DNA from: Butyrivibrio sp. INlla16
GTDB lineage: Bacteria; Bacillota; Clostridia; Lachnospirales; Lachnospiraceae
DNA: 64,000 bases
Assembly: GCF_900104155.1 (NCBI RefSeq)
Contig: NZ_FMYB01000007.1
Coordinates: 62,001-126,000 of the forward strand
Direction of reading: 5' to 3'
Below, in pieces: positions 24,818 to 32,650 of this stretch. A program made the position numbers and the translations under genes. The notes under the pieces are model-generated. The model saw only the letters and a program-made list of their open reading frames with translations. It did no database searches and was not told the origin of the DNA. Numbering within the stretch: position 1 is the stretch's first letter; each line of letters starts with the position of its first letter.

Positions 24818-25829
24818 ACATTTTTTCCTTGAGTTTTTTTATTACAGCGCCGTAGTTTTCTCTCTTATGAGGAAACGTACAATTTTTACAGTTCTTAGCG
24901 CCCTTATCGGTATAGGTGAATTCTCCGCCGCAATCCTCCATGTCATATAAAGGGCAATAGCAAAACATACAGTTGAAATCTTTTTCATCAAGATCATGAC
25001 ATGGATAATACTCGCACTCTTTGTTTATGAAATAACTCGAATGACGTACAGTATTATCTTCAGTCTCATTGCCCGGCAATGTACATTCGAGCTGCATTTT
25101 TACTGACTTATACATCTCATCCGTAAGTCCGTAAAGCTCCTTTAAAGCCCCTCTTTCAAGCACCTCTGTCGGCGAAGAACACTCCCCACGCCCATCGCTT
25201 TTAACCATAAGGATTCTGTCTGATATCTGCAGTGCAAGCTGCGGTTCATGGAGTGACATTATTATTGTTGTGCCTTGATCCGAAAGTCCTTCAAGTACAT
25301 TCATCAGCTCCATCTTATGCTTTATATCAAGATAAGAAGTCGGTTCATCCATGATGAGATACTCCGGCTCCTGACATATTGCTCTTGCTATAAGTGCCCT
25401 TTGTTTCTGACCGTCGCTTAATGCGTTGTAATACTTTTCTTTAAGGCCATCAATTTTCATTAACGTCATTGATTTATCAGCAGCCGAATAATCCGTATCA
25501 CTATATAGACCGAAACTGTCGCTGTAGGGAAGTCTTCCGGATAAAACCACATCTCTGCAGGTCATATGTTCCGGCTTTATTCTATCGGTGGTTACAATAG
25601 ACATTTTCCTCGAAAGTTCTTTTAAAGGAATCCTGTCAATTGCATCCTCACCAATAAAAACACTTCCACCGAGGAGCTTTATCTGGCCCGAGATACTCTT
25701 TAACAGAGTTGACTTTCCGCCTCCGTTAGGACCTATCAGCGAAATGATCTCTCCTTTTTCAACCCCGATATTAAGGTCTTTCACTATTATATTTTTATGA
25801 TATCCCGCTTTCAGGTTTTCAATTTTCAT
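24804..25829 (-). CDS. FecE/BtuD-type ABC ATPase fused to a Cys-rich small domain
   Basis: 341 residues. About 1-240: ABC ATPase with Walker A GPNGGGKSTLLK, signature LSDGQKQRALIAR, Walker B YLIMDEPTSYLD and H-loop SLHEPQLAL. About 255-341: a separate domain with nine cysteines (ECEYYPCHD, CMFCYCPLYDMEDC, and NCKNCTFPHK), which resembles the Cys-rich small domain family (PF04071) that I recall from cobalamin gene sets. The fusion may let the ATPase sense or bind a metal. It is coupled to the permease gene by 11 bases of overlap. Substrate is probably a corrinoid, cobalt chelate or another metal-tetrapyrrole; the sequence does not decide. Confidence 0.85.
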   Translation of the reverse strand: MKIENLKAGYHKNIIVKDLNIGVEKGEIISLIGPNGGGKSTLLKSISGQIKLLGGSVFIGEDAIDRIPLKELSRKMSIVTTDRIKPEHMTCRDVVLSGRLPYSDSFGLYSDTDYSAADKSMTLMKIDGLKEKYYNALSDGQKQRALIARAICQEPEYLIMDEPTSYLDIKHKMELMNVLEGLSDQGTTIIMSLHEPQLALQISDRILMVKSDGRGECSSPTEVLERGALKELYGLTDEMYKSVKMQLECTLPGNETEDNTVRHSSYFINKECEYYPCHDLDEKDFNCMFCYCPLYDMEDCGGEFTYTDKGAKNCKNCTFPHKRENYGAVIKKLKEKMYGKH

Positions 25830-26841
25830 GATTTCTATGTCTCCTGATTATCATAAAAATAACTATTGGCGCTCCGAAAAGTGAAGTAACCGCAGAAATG
25901 TTGAGCTCTGTTGGCGCGAATATTCTTCTTGCCAATAAGTCACTTAATAGGCAAAAGATCGATCCCGACAAGAACGATGCAGGTATCAGAACTATTGGTT
26001 TTGACGACTTCAAGGACTCTCTCATCAAAAACGGAACAGCGATTCCGATAAACGAAACGGGCCCCGCAAAAGCTGTAACGCATGCCGACAATATGCTTGA
26101 TAAGAGGATTATCACCACCCTGCAAAGTCTTACATTGACTCCCACACTTCTTGCATAATTCTCGCCAAGCCTGAAGGCATCAAGACTTTTCGAAAGCAGC
26201 ATTACAAAAAACATGGATATACCAACTATTACAAGGCAGTATATTGCACCATTCATGTTTGCTCCGGAAAAGCTTCCCTGCGACCAGCTGTGAAGATTTA
26301 CGATATCCGAATCATCCGCAAAGGCAATGAGAAAATCTGTAATCGCGCTGCAGATATATCCGATCATTATGCCGGCAGCAAGTAGCGATGCCATGTTCTT
26401 TACATTTCTCGATATCAGAATAATAAAACCGGTAGCTATGAGAGCCCCGGCAAATGCCGCAATTACAAGAAGCAGTGAGGATGTCTTTCCTGTGTTTCCT
26501 ACTACAAAAATAAGAAACAGTGCAACCGTCATCTTGGCGCCTGAGGAGATTCCGAGAATATAAGGGCCCGCAATCGGATTTGAAAAATAAGTCTGCAAAA
26601 GGAAACCCGAAACAGCCAGACCGCCTCCCAGAATCATCGTCATAAGTGCTCTTGGAAGTCTGATATCCATTATTATGTTTTTGCTTTTTTCATCACCGCC
26701 TCCGGTAAAAATAATTTGTGCGATAGTTCGTAAGTCTACGTGAACATTTCCCACACAAAGATTTACCAGAAAAGCTGCAAGTACAAGAATAAATAAAATC
26801 ACAAATACTGCAGCAATACGGCTGTTTGTCCTTTTATGCAT
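25819..26841 (-). CDS. FecCD/BtuC-type ABC permease
   Basis: 340 residues with about nine to ten membrane helices. Family motifs: VDLRTIAQIIF, DIRLPRALMTMILGGGLAVSG, SNPIAGPYILGISSGA near 85-100, and FAGPVSFIGIAVP near 260-272. It functions with the ATPase downstream and probably with the lipoprotein at 31121. It lies between cbiF and the ATPase. Confidence 0.9.
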   Translation of the reverse strand: MHKRTNSRIAAVFVILFILVLAAFLVNLCVGNVHVDLRTIAQIIFTGGGDEKSKNIIMDIRLPRALMTMILGGGLAVSGFLLQTYFSNPIAGPYILGISSGAKMTVALFLIFVVGNTGKTSSLLLVIAAFAGALIATGFIILISRNVKNMASLLAAGIMIGYICSAITDFLIAFADDSDIVNLHSWSQGSFSGANMNGAIYCLVIVGISMFFVMLLSKSLDAFRLGENYARSVGVNVRLCRVVIILLSSILSACVTAFAGPVSFIGIAVPFLMRESLKSSKPIVLIPASFLSGSIFCLLSDLLARRIFAPTELNISAVTSLFGAPIVIFMIIRRHRNHEN

Positions 26842-27595
26842 CTATACCCTTTCGATACTCTGTCGAAAAATCCGCAGCATATAATCTGGACTTTTCGTAG
26901 CCCGACTGCGCAACTGATTTTCCTACAATAATAAGTGCTGTCTTTCTTATTCCATGTTCGTTCATCTTATCCGGCAGTTCCTTAAGCGAACATGTGAATT
27001 TATCTTCATCCTCCCAGGTTGCCTTATAGACGACGCCGCAGGGAGTGTCATTTGAAACTCCGCTTTTTATAAGTCTTTCCTGCAGTCTTCCTGCATCACC
27101 TGAGGATAGGAAAAATACCATTGTTGCACCGTGCTTTGAGAGTTCCTCAATAGATTCCTTCTCAGGTACCGGTGTCCTGCCATCCATCCTCGTTATGATC
27201 ACACTCTGGGTAATTCCGGGAAGTGTGTATTCCATATTAAGGGCTGCTGCAGCACCGCAAAAAGAGCTGACACCCGGAGTAACATCATAATCAATATGAA
27301 GCTTTTCAAGTTCATCCATCTGTTCTCTGATTGCGCCGTAAATTGATGGGTCGCCGGTATGTAGCCTAACGACATCCAGCGAATTATTTTCAGCATTCTT
27401 GAAAATATCTATTACTTCTTCGAGATTCAATTTGCTGCTGTCATGTATCTCGCAGCCTTTCTTCGCATAGTTTAAAAGCTGCGGGTTTACAAGTGATCCG
27501 GCATAAATAATTACATCGGCTTCCTCTATAAATTTTTTACCCCGTAGGGTTATAAGATCCGGTGCTCCCGGGCCTGCGCCTACAAAATGAACCAT
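26834..27595 (-). CDS. cbiF: Cobalt-precorrin-4 C11-methyltransferase CbiF
   Basis: 253 residues from the ATG at 27595, which has GGAGGT upstream. The open frame continues to 27733 but that part encodes the hairpin element. MVHFVGAGPGAPDLITLRG, VIIYAGSLVNPQLL, RLHTGDPSIYGAIREQMD and ITRMDGRTPVPEKE all match CbiF/CobM. It overlaps the permease start. Confidence 0.94.
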   Translation of the reverse strand: MVHFVGAGPGAPDLITLRGKKFIEEADVIIYAGSLVNPQLLNYAKKGCEIHDSSKLNLEEVIDIFKNAENNSLDVVRLHTGDPSIYGAIREQMDELEKLHIDYDVTPGVSSFCGAAAALNMEYTLPGITQSVIITRMDGRTPVPEKESIEELSKHGATMVFFLSSGDAGRLQERLIKSGVSNDTPCGVVYKATWEDEDKFTCSLKELPDKMNEHGIRKTALIIVGKSVAQSGYEKSRLYAADFSTEYRKGIDA

Positions 27596-27620
27596 GTTAC
27601 CTCCATGCTTATTTATAAAT

Positions 27621-27718
27621 CCACTCATCCGGCACTTCGTGCCACCTGTCTTCGCTCCGCTTCGGTCCGCGCTGAACCGACGTCCCCCGGACGTCGAGCG
27701 CCCCCAGAGGGGGAAGGC
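27621..27718 (+). repeat. Long form of the dispersed hairpin element, copy D
   Basis: Ends like the short element (CTCATCC plus stem GGCAC-TTC-GTGCC on the left, CCCCCAGAGGGGGAAGGC on the right), but about 55 extra GC-rich bases lie between. These include a perfect stem CGACGTCC-CCC-GGACGTCG. It lies between cbiD and cbiF. Confidence 0.8.
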
Positions 27719-27719
27719 A

Positions 27720-28853
27720 TTATATATTCCCAAAGGGGAAGGCGTTTAATAAATCTTTAAAATTGTCTGTTTGGACAAGCTCCGTGTTTTTGTTTGAAAA
27801 AACGATCACCTCGACCTGGATTCTGTTATCAGCCCAGGCTTCCATGTTCTCTTTTATTCTTCCAGCCATCTCGGGAAATACTTTGTCTGCTATACCGGCC
27901 TGAGTAATGATCCTTACTGCTTCATCGGTCATGACACACTCTGAAAGTTCTTTATCGAGGTTCATGTATTTCCTTGAAATATCAGCAAGTATCTCCATCC
28001 TGTGGTCGCCGTACTTGGAATGAGTATTTTTAATTCCTCCTGCGACCTTTACAAGTTTACCGATATGGCCTGCAAATATAAGCTTTTCAAAGCCTTCATC
28101 AAGAACGATGCGAACTGTATCATAAACAAAGTTGGAACTCATTACGGGAAGAGACTTATCAATTCCGTACTTTTCTTCAAGAAACGATAGTCCGTAATTT
28201 CCCGGGGCTGCAAGCAGTATAGGATATCCTTCTGCTTTTCTTACTCTGGTTTCAACCTTGATGGTTTCTATAATTGCATCATCACTCATAGGCTCCACTA
28301 TTCCCGTGGTGCCAAGAATTGATATTCCGCCGGTTATTCCCAGTTTAGGATTGAAGGTTTTCTGAGCGAGCTCAGCACCTTTAGGAACCCTTATTATTAC
28401 AGATAGTCCTGTATCTTTAAGTCCGTATTCTTCCAGGGTACTTTCCAGATTTTCTCTAATCATTTTCCTTGGTACGGAATTTATTGCAGCCTCGCCGATT
28501 TTTTGATCAAGCCCTGGTTTTGTAACTCTTCCTACTCCTTCGCCGCCGTCGATAGTTATTCCTGCTTCGCCTGTAAGAGTCACTTTTGAATAAATAAGCG
28601 CTCCCGTTGTAACATCAGGGTCATCGCCACCATCCTTTACAACGGCGCAGGATACGCTTTTTTCAGATCTTTCTATATCAAGTATTTCTGCGGTATAGAC
28701 CGGGCCCTTAGGTGTCCTTATACTTACATTATTTATTTCTTTGTTTGTGAGAAGCATAATGAGGGCTGCCTTAGAGGCCGCGGCAGCGCAGCTTCCGGTG
28801 GTGAATCCGCATCTTAAATTTTTTCCGGCTTTTTCAATATATAGGTCAGGCAT
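27720..28853 (-). CDS. cbiD: Cobalt-precorrin-5B C1-methyltransferase CbiD
   Basis: 377 residues from the ATG at 28853 (an in-frame GTG at 28871 lies inside the hairpin element). LRCGFTTGSCAAAASKAAL near the N-terminus is the CbiD signature, followed by VKDGGDDPDVTTGALIYS, GGEGVGRVTKPGLDQKIGEAAINSVPRKMI, GGISILGTTGIVEPMS and VFAGHIGKL-type FAGHIGKLVKVAGGIKNTHS. Methylates C1 in the anaerobic route. Its only visible ribosome site, GAGGGG, is supplied by copy E of the element. Confidence 0.94.
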   Translation of the reverse strand: MPDLYIEKAGKNLRCGFTTGSCAAAASKAALIMLLTNKEINNVSIRTPKGPVYTAEILDIERSEKSVSCAVVKDGGDDPDVTTGALIYSKVTLTGEAGITIDGGEGVGRVTKPGLDQKIGEAAINSVPRKMIRENLESTLEEYGLKDTGLSVIIRVPKGAELAQKTFNPKLGITGGISILGTTGIVEPMSDDAIIETIKVETRVRKAEGYPILLAAPGNYGLSFLEEKYGIDKSLPVMSSNFVYDTVRIVLDEGFEKLIFAGHIGKLVKVAGGIKNTHSKYGDHRMEILADISRKYMNLDKELSECVMTDEAVRIITQAGIADKVFPEMAGRIKENMEAWADNRIQVEVIVFSNKNTELVQTDNFKDLLNAFPFGNI

Positions 28854-28856
28854 GGT

Positions 28857-28954
28857 CCCCTCATCCGGCACTTCGTGCCACCTTGTCTACGCTCCGCTTC
28901 GGTCCGCGCTGAACCGACGTCCCCCGGACGTCGAGCGCCCCCAAAGGGAAAGGC
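28857..28954 (+). repeat. Long form of the dispersed hairpin element, copy E
   Basis: Nearly identical to copy D, including the extra stem. It fills the gap between the cbiC stop and the cbiD start completely. D and E are direct repeats flanking cbiD. Confidence 0.8.
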
Positions 28955-28955
28955 T

Positions 28956-29591
28956 TTAATTTATGTTATATAAGATAGAGTTGCAGATTGCGGCGGCGAC
29001 GCCGCTGCCGCCCTTCCTTCCTCTGTTAACAATAAATGGAACATTGGAGTTTATAATAAGTTCCTTGGCTTCAACAACATTAACAAAGCCTACGGGAACG
29101 CCTATTATCAGTTCCGGTCTGAAATTTGCTGTTTCAGCATTCATTAGCTCCCACAGCTTAACAAGGGCCGTTGGAGCGTTGCCAATCGCAAATATCAAAG
29201 GCGCGTCTATCTTCGCTGCCTTTTCCATACTTACATAGGCTCTGGTAACCTGTCTTTGTTTTGCTTCAATAGCCACCTCTTCGTCAGCCATAAAACAGTG
29301 TAATTCACCGCCATACTTTGCAAGAGTCTTCTTACTTATTCCGGACAGCGCCATGTTTGTATCTGTGACAATATGCGCACCTCTCCTTATGGCGTCCTTT
29401 GCTTTTTCAATAACATTATATGAAAACATAAGGGTTTCAGCATACTCAAAATCTGCGGTAGTATGAATCACCCGAATTATTGTAGGTTCCAGCTCTTCGG
29501 GAAGTTTTCTCCCTGTTTCTTCCAGTTCACTTTTTATTATTCTAAAACTCTCCTTCTCAATGTCAGAAGGAAGTATATGTTTAATATTCAT
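28956..29591 (-). CDS. cbiC: Cobalt-precorrin-8 methylmutase CbiC
   Basis: 211 residues. Moves the methyl group from C11 to C12 to give cobyrinate. SFRIIKSELEE near the N-terminus, RVIHTTADFEYAETL with the catalytic His near residue 50, IVTDTNMALSGI, IFAIGNAPTALVKLWEL, and GVPVGFVNVVEAKE plus NRGRKGGSGVAAAICN. The start overlaps the cbiP stop by one base. Confidence 0.95.
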   Translation of the reverse strand: MNIKHILPSDIEKESFRIIKSELEETGRKLPEELEPTIIRVIHTTADFEYAETLMFSYNVIEKAKDAIRRGAHIVTDTNMALSGISKKTLAKYGGELHCFMADEEVAIEAKQRQVTRAYVSMEKAAKIDAPLIFAIGNAPTALVKLWELMNAETANFRPELIIGVPVGFVNVVEAKELIINSNVPFIVNRGRKGGSGVAAAICNSILYNIN

Positions 29592-31108
29592 TATCTGTTT
29601 ATCCCGATTGCATTATATATAAGCTTCCAGTCAAGGCTTTCTCTCAAAGCATCAGCAAGCCTGTTTAGTTCCCTATTCTGTCTGACATCAGCGGGTTCAA
29701 TATTCGGAACTTTAGCAGTAATTCCTTTTTTCTCATATAGAATTTCAAGTATTTTTTCACCAAATTCAGGAGTATCAAAAATACCGTGGATGTAGGTTCC
29801 AAGCGCATTTTTACCTGTTGTAACCGGAGTATGCTCATCTATGACGGCTTTATTTTCATCCGCGGAATTTGGAGATAAATCATCTATAAAACTTTCACCC
29901 ATGTGAATCTCATATCCGGAAATATCTGTTCCTGAAAGTCTTTCAAATATTCCGCTTAGTTTTCCTATTTTAGATTTAGTCTGCCTTAAAGTTTTGTCTT
30001 TTTTGAATTCAGTGAAAATCGGAAGAAGTCCAAGTCCTTCCTCATCGCCTCCTCCTTCTTCACCTGAGATGTCCCTGACGCATTTTCCAAGCATCTGAAA
30101 TCCACCGCAAATTCCGATTATCGGAGCGCCATCGTTATGCTTTTCAATAATCTTATTTGCAAGACCTGACTCTTTTAACCATCTAAGATCAGCCAATGTA
30201 TTTTTCGTTCCGGGTATGATCACAAGGTCACAGTCATCAATATCCTCCGGAGAATTTGCATATATAAGACTTACTTCCGGCAGGTCTTCAAACACTGAGA
30301 AATCTGTGTAATTACTTATAAAAGGAAGCCTTATCACGTAGATACATATCTTGCTCTCATCATCACTCTTTCTTTTCGAAATCTTAAGTCTCTCCGAGAC
30401 GCTGTCTTCCTCATCGAGGTCAAGCGGGACAAACGGAACTATTCCTGCAAACGGAATGTCGCAGTATTTAGAAAACATGGTTAACCCCGGCTCCAGTAAT
30501 GAAACATCCCCTCTGAATTTGTTTATTATCAGCCCTTTAATTCTGCTCTGTTCCTCGGGCGGCATAAGCTGAACTGTGCCAAGGAGCTGTGCAAAAACGC
30601 CTCCGGGATCAATATTTCCCGCAAGTAAAACCGGAGCATCAAGAATCTGCGCAAGTCCCATATTAACGATGTCGTTTTCTCTAAGATTTATCTCAACAGG
30701 ACTTCCCGCTCCTTCAATAACTATTATGTCATTTTCAGAGGATAGTTTCTCGTATGCCGCCTTTATATCAGGAATAAACTGCGTCTTTTTCCGAAAATAC
30801 TCAGCGGCCTTCATGTTCCCATAGGGAACTCCGTTCACAATTATCTGAGAGGTTGTATCCCCCATGGGTTTAAGTAATATGGGATTCATATCCGCAGAAG
30901 GACTTTTGCAAGACGCAGCAGCCTGAAGAGCCTGGGCTCTTCCAATTTCCTTACCATCTATTGTGACGAAGGAATTTAGCGCCATATTCTGGGATTTAAA
31001 AGGCGCAACACTAAAGCCGTCCTGATATAAAACTCTCAGGATTCCTGCTGTAAGTATGCTTTTTCCTGCTCCGGACATAGTGCCCTGGATCATTAGGTTC
31101 TTGGCCAT
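29591..31108 (-). CDS. cbiP: Cobyric acid synthase CbiP
   Basis: 505 residues. Glutamine-dependent amidation of four side chains of adenosylcobyrinate diamide. N-terminal MIQGTMSGAGKSILTAG, FKSQNMALNSFVT, GRAQALQAAA, NPILLKPMGD; middle IIPGTKNTLADLRWLK; amidotransferase Cys in IIGICGGFQMLGK near residue 333, and the late GTYIHGIFD with the catalytic His. It lies 12 bases after the lipoprotein gene. Confidence 0.95.
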   Translation of the reverse strand: MAKNLMIQGTMSGAGKSILTAGILRVLYQDGFSVAPFKSQNMALNSFVTIDGKEIGRAQALQAAASCKSPSADMNPILLKPMGDTTSQIIVNGVPYGNMKAAEYFRKKTQFIPDIKAAYEKLSSENDIIVIEGAGSPVEINLRENDIVNMGLAQILDAPVLLAGNIDPGGVFAQLLGTVQLMPPEEQSRIKGLIINKFRGDVSLLEPGLTMFSKYCDIPFAGIVPFVPLDLDEEDSVSERLKISKRKSDDESKICIYVIRLPFISNYTDFSVFEDLPEVSLIYANSPEDIDDCDLVIIPGTKNTLADLRWLKESGLANKIIEKHNDGAPIIGICGGFQMLGKCVRDISGEEGGGDEEGLGLLPIFTEFKKDKTLRQTKSKIGKLSGIFERLSGTDISGYEIHMGESFIDDLSPNSADENKAVIDEHTPVTTGKNALGTYIHGIFDTPEFGEKILEILYEKKGITAKVPNIEPADVRQNRELNRLADALRESLDWKLIYNAIGINR

Positions 31109-31120
31109 GCTACCCCTCGT

Positions 31121-32644
31121 TTAGTTTAGTTTATGGAAGAATTCCGTGTCGGTTTCTTGATTCGTTATAATTTTATTTAAGTTGTCGATTATAGTGCCGG
31201 TTTTGTCGGCATATTGGTACAAGGATTTATCTGTGTAGAATACAGTTCCATCATTAAAAGCTTTGAAACTTGCAAAGGTTGGATCTGTATCCATGAGGCT
31301 TTGCAGTGACTGCGGAACCTCTTCTATGGAGGTGTTATAAATAAGAATGTCAGCGTTTTCAGCATAAGCATAAAAGCTTTCAGTACTTATTGTCACCTGG
31401 GAATTTGCCTTTTCGTCATCCTCGGTACTTGGAGCCAGGTACTTTCCTCCGGCTATCTCTACCATTTTTGAAAAATAGTCATTCTTTTTCCTTGTGACAA
31501 TCTGATGGTTGGAATTAACCGAAAAGATTACCACCGTTTTTTCGGTGTTCTCAAATTCGTTTAAGGCCTCTACAAGTTTTTTCTGCTCTTCAAAAGCATC
31601 CAATGCTTCCTTCTCTTTTCCCGCGATTAGTCCGTAAACCTTCACCCACTCGCACCGTCCGAGAGGATCATTCTCATAGCTCGACCTGTCTATGAAAACC
31701 GGTATGCCAAGCTGTTCTATCTTTTCCTGAACCTTTGGAACATGAAGTATCATTGTATTCTCAATAGCAAGATTAATGTCATCCGCAACCATTCGTTCAT
31801 AATCCGGTGCGCTGTATTTGCCGCCATAGATAAGCGTTCCTTCGTCCATGGCTTTCCTGGCAGATTCAATGTACCAGTCATCCTTATCTATACCGGAAAG
31901 GTAGATATCCTGCACGGATGATATTGCATCAAACTGGCACATAACTCCTGATGCCGCAAGATATATTCTGTCCATCGGTTTTTTTAAGATGATTACATCA
32001 TCACCTGAATCATCTGAATATTCCTTATTCTCCGGAACTATAAGATAGTTCCTGCCATCATCGACACTTATTACAGCGAAGTCATCACTGTATCTGTGAA
32101 TTGTAAAATTCTTCGCAAAGCTGTTTTCATCAGTAGATATGTAATCCGGTCCGTTCAATTCAGGAGCCTTACTGATATTATTGCCACCAACGCTCCCGTT
32201 TGATGCTTCGATTTCGTTCTTCACATCTGAAGCATTATACAATGACTCATTCTGCTTCGTAATAGAGAATCTGATTATATAATCTATAAGATGGGGCTTG
32301 CTCATTGCCACGGTATCCGCCTGAATCTGCATGTCCTTTTCAAGAACCACGGGAATTATAAACTCAGAATTCCCTTCAGTATTAACCGGATAATAAGTCT
32401 TGCCATTCACTATCATGTAATCATAATTGCTACTACTCCAGGTGATATCCGCGGTCGCTTTTCCTCCGTTAACTGTAATCCTACACGGACTATCAATGTG
32501 CGCCTTTCCGCTGCCTCCCGATAAAGTAACGGATGCGGTATATTCCCCATCGGAAATACTACCGCATCCTGCCATAATTACCGCGATCAGCAGGAACAGC
32601 ATTGTATATTTAACTAATGAAATAAATTCCCGCTGCTTTTTCAT
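31121..32644 (-). CDS. Lipoprotein with NEAT-like domain and FecB/BtuF-type binding domain
   Basis: 507 residues. Signal peptide with lipobox IMAGC (Cys27). About 32-140: a beta-rich domain (DGEYTASVTLSGGSGKAH, ITVNGGKATADITW, ending IDYIIRFSI) that resembles NEAT domains and also the N-terminal domain of the next gene's product. About 215-507: a helical-backbone metal-chelate binding domain (DRIYLAASGVMCQFDAI, ILHVPKVQEKIEQLGIPVFI, and GGKYLAP). It probably serves the FecCD permease and ATPase encoded 4-5 kb further down the operon. Ligand not certain. Confidence 0.75.
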   Translation of the reverse strand: MKKQREFISLVKYTMLFLLIAVIMAGCGSISDGEYTASVTLSGGSGKAHIDSPCRITVNGGKATADITWSSSNYDYMIVNGKTYYPVNTEGNSEFIIPVVLEKDMQIQADTVAMSKPHLIDYIIRFSITKQNESLYNASDVKNEIEASNGSVGGNNISKAPELNGPDYISTDENSFAKNFTIHRYSDDFAVISVDDGRNYLIVPENKEYSDDSGDDVIILKKPMDRIYLAASGVMCQFDAISSVQDIYLSGIDKDDWYIESARKAMDEGTLIYGGKYSAPDYERMVADDINLAIENTMILHVPKVQEKIEQLGIPVFIDRSSYENDPLGRCEWVKVYGLIAGKEKEALDAFEEQKKLVEALNEFENTEKTVVIFSVNSNHQIVTRKKNDYFSKMVEIAGGKYLAPSTEDDEKANSQVTISTESFYAYAENADILIYNTSIEEVPQSLQSLMDTDPTFASFKAFNDGTVFYTDKSLYQYADKTGTIIDNLNKIITNQETDTEFFHKLN

Positions 32645-32650
32645 AAAAGA

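Noticed and set aside
27595-27733. A 46-residue extension of cbiF
   Set aside because: It encodes hairpin element D; GGAGGT just before 27595 marks the true start.
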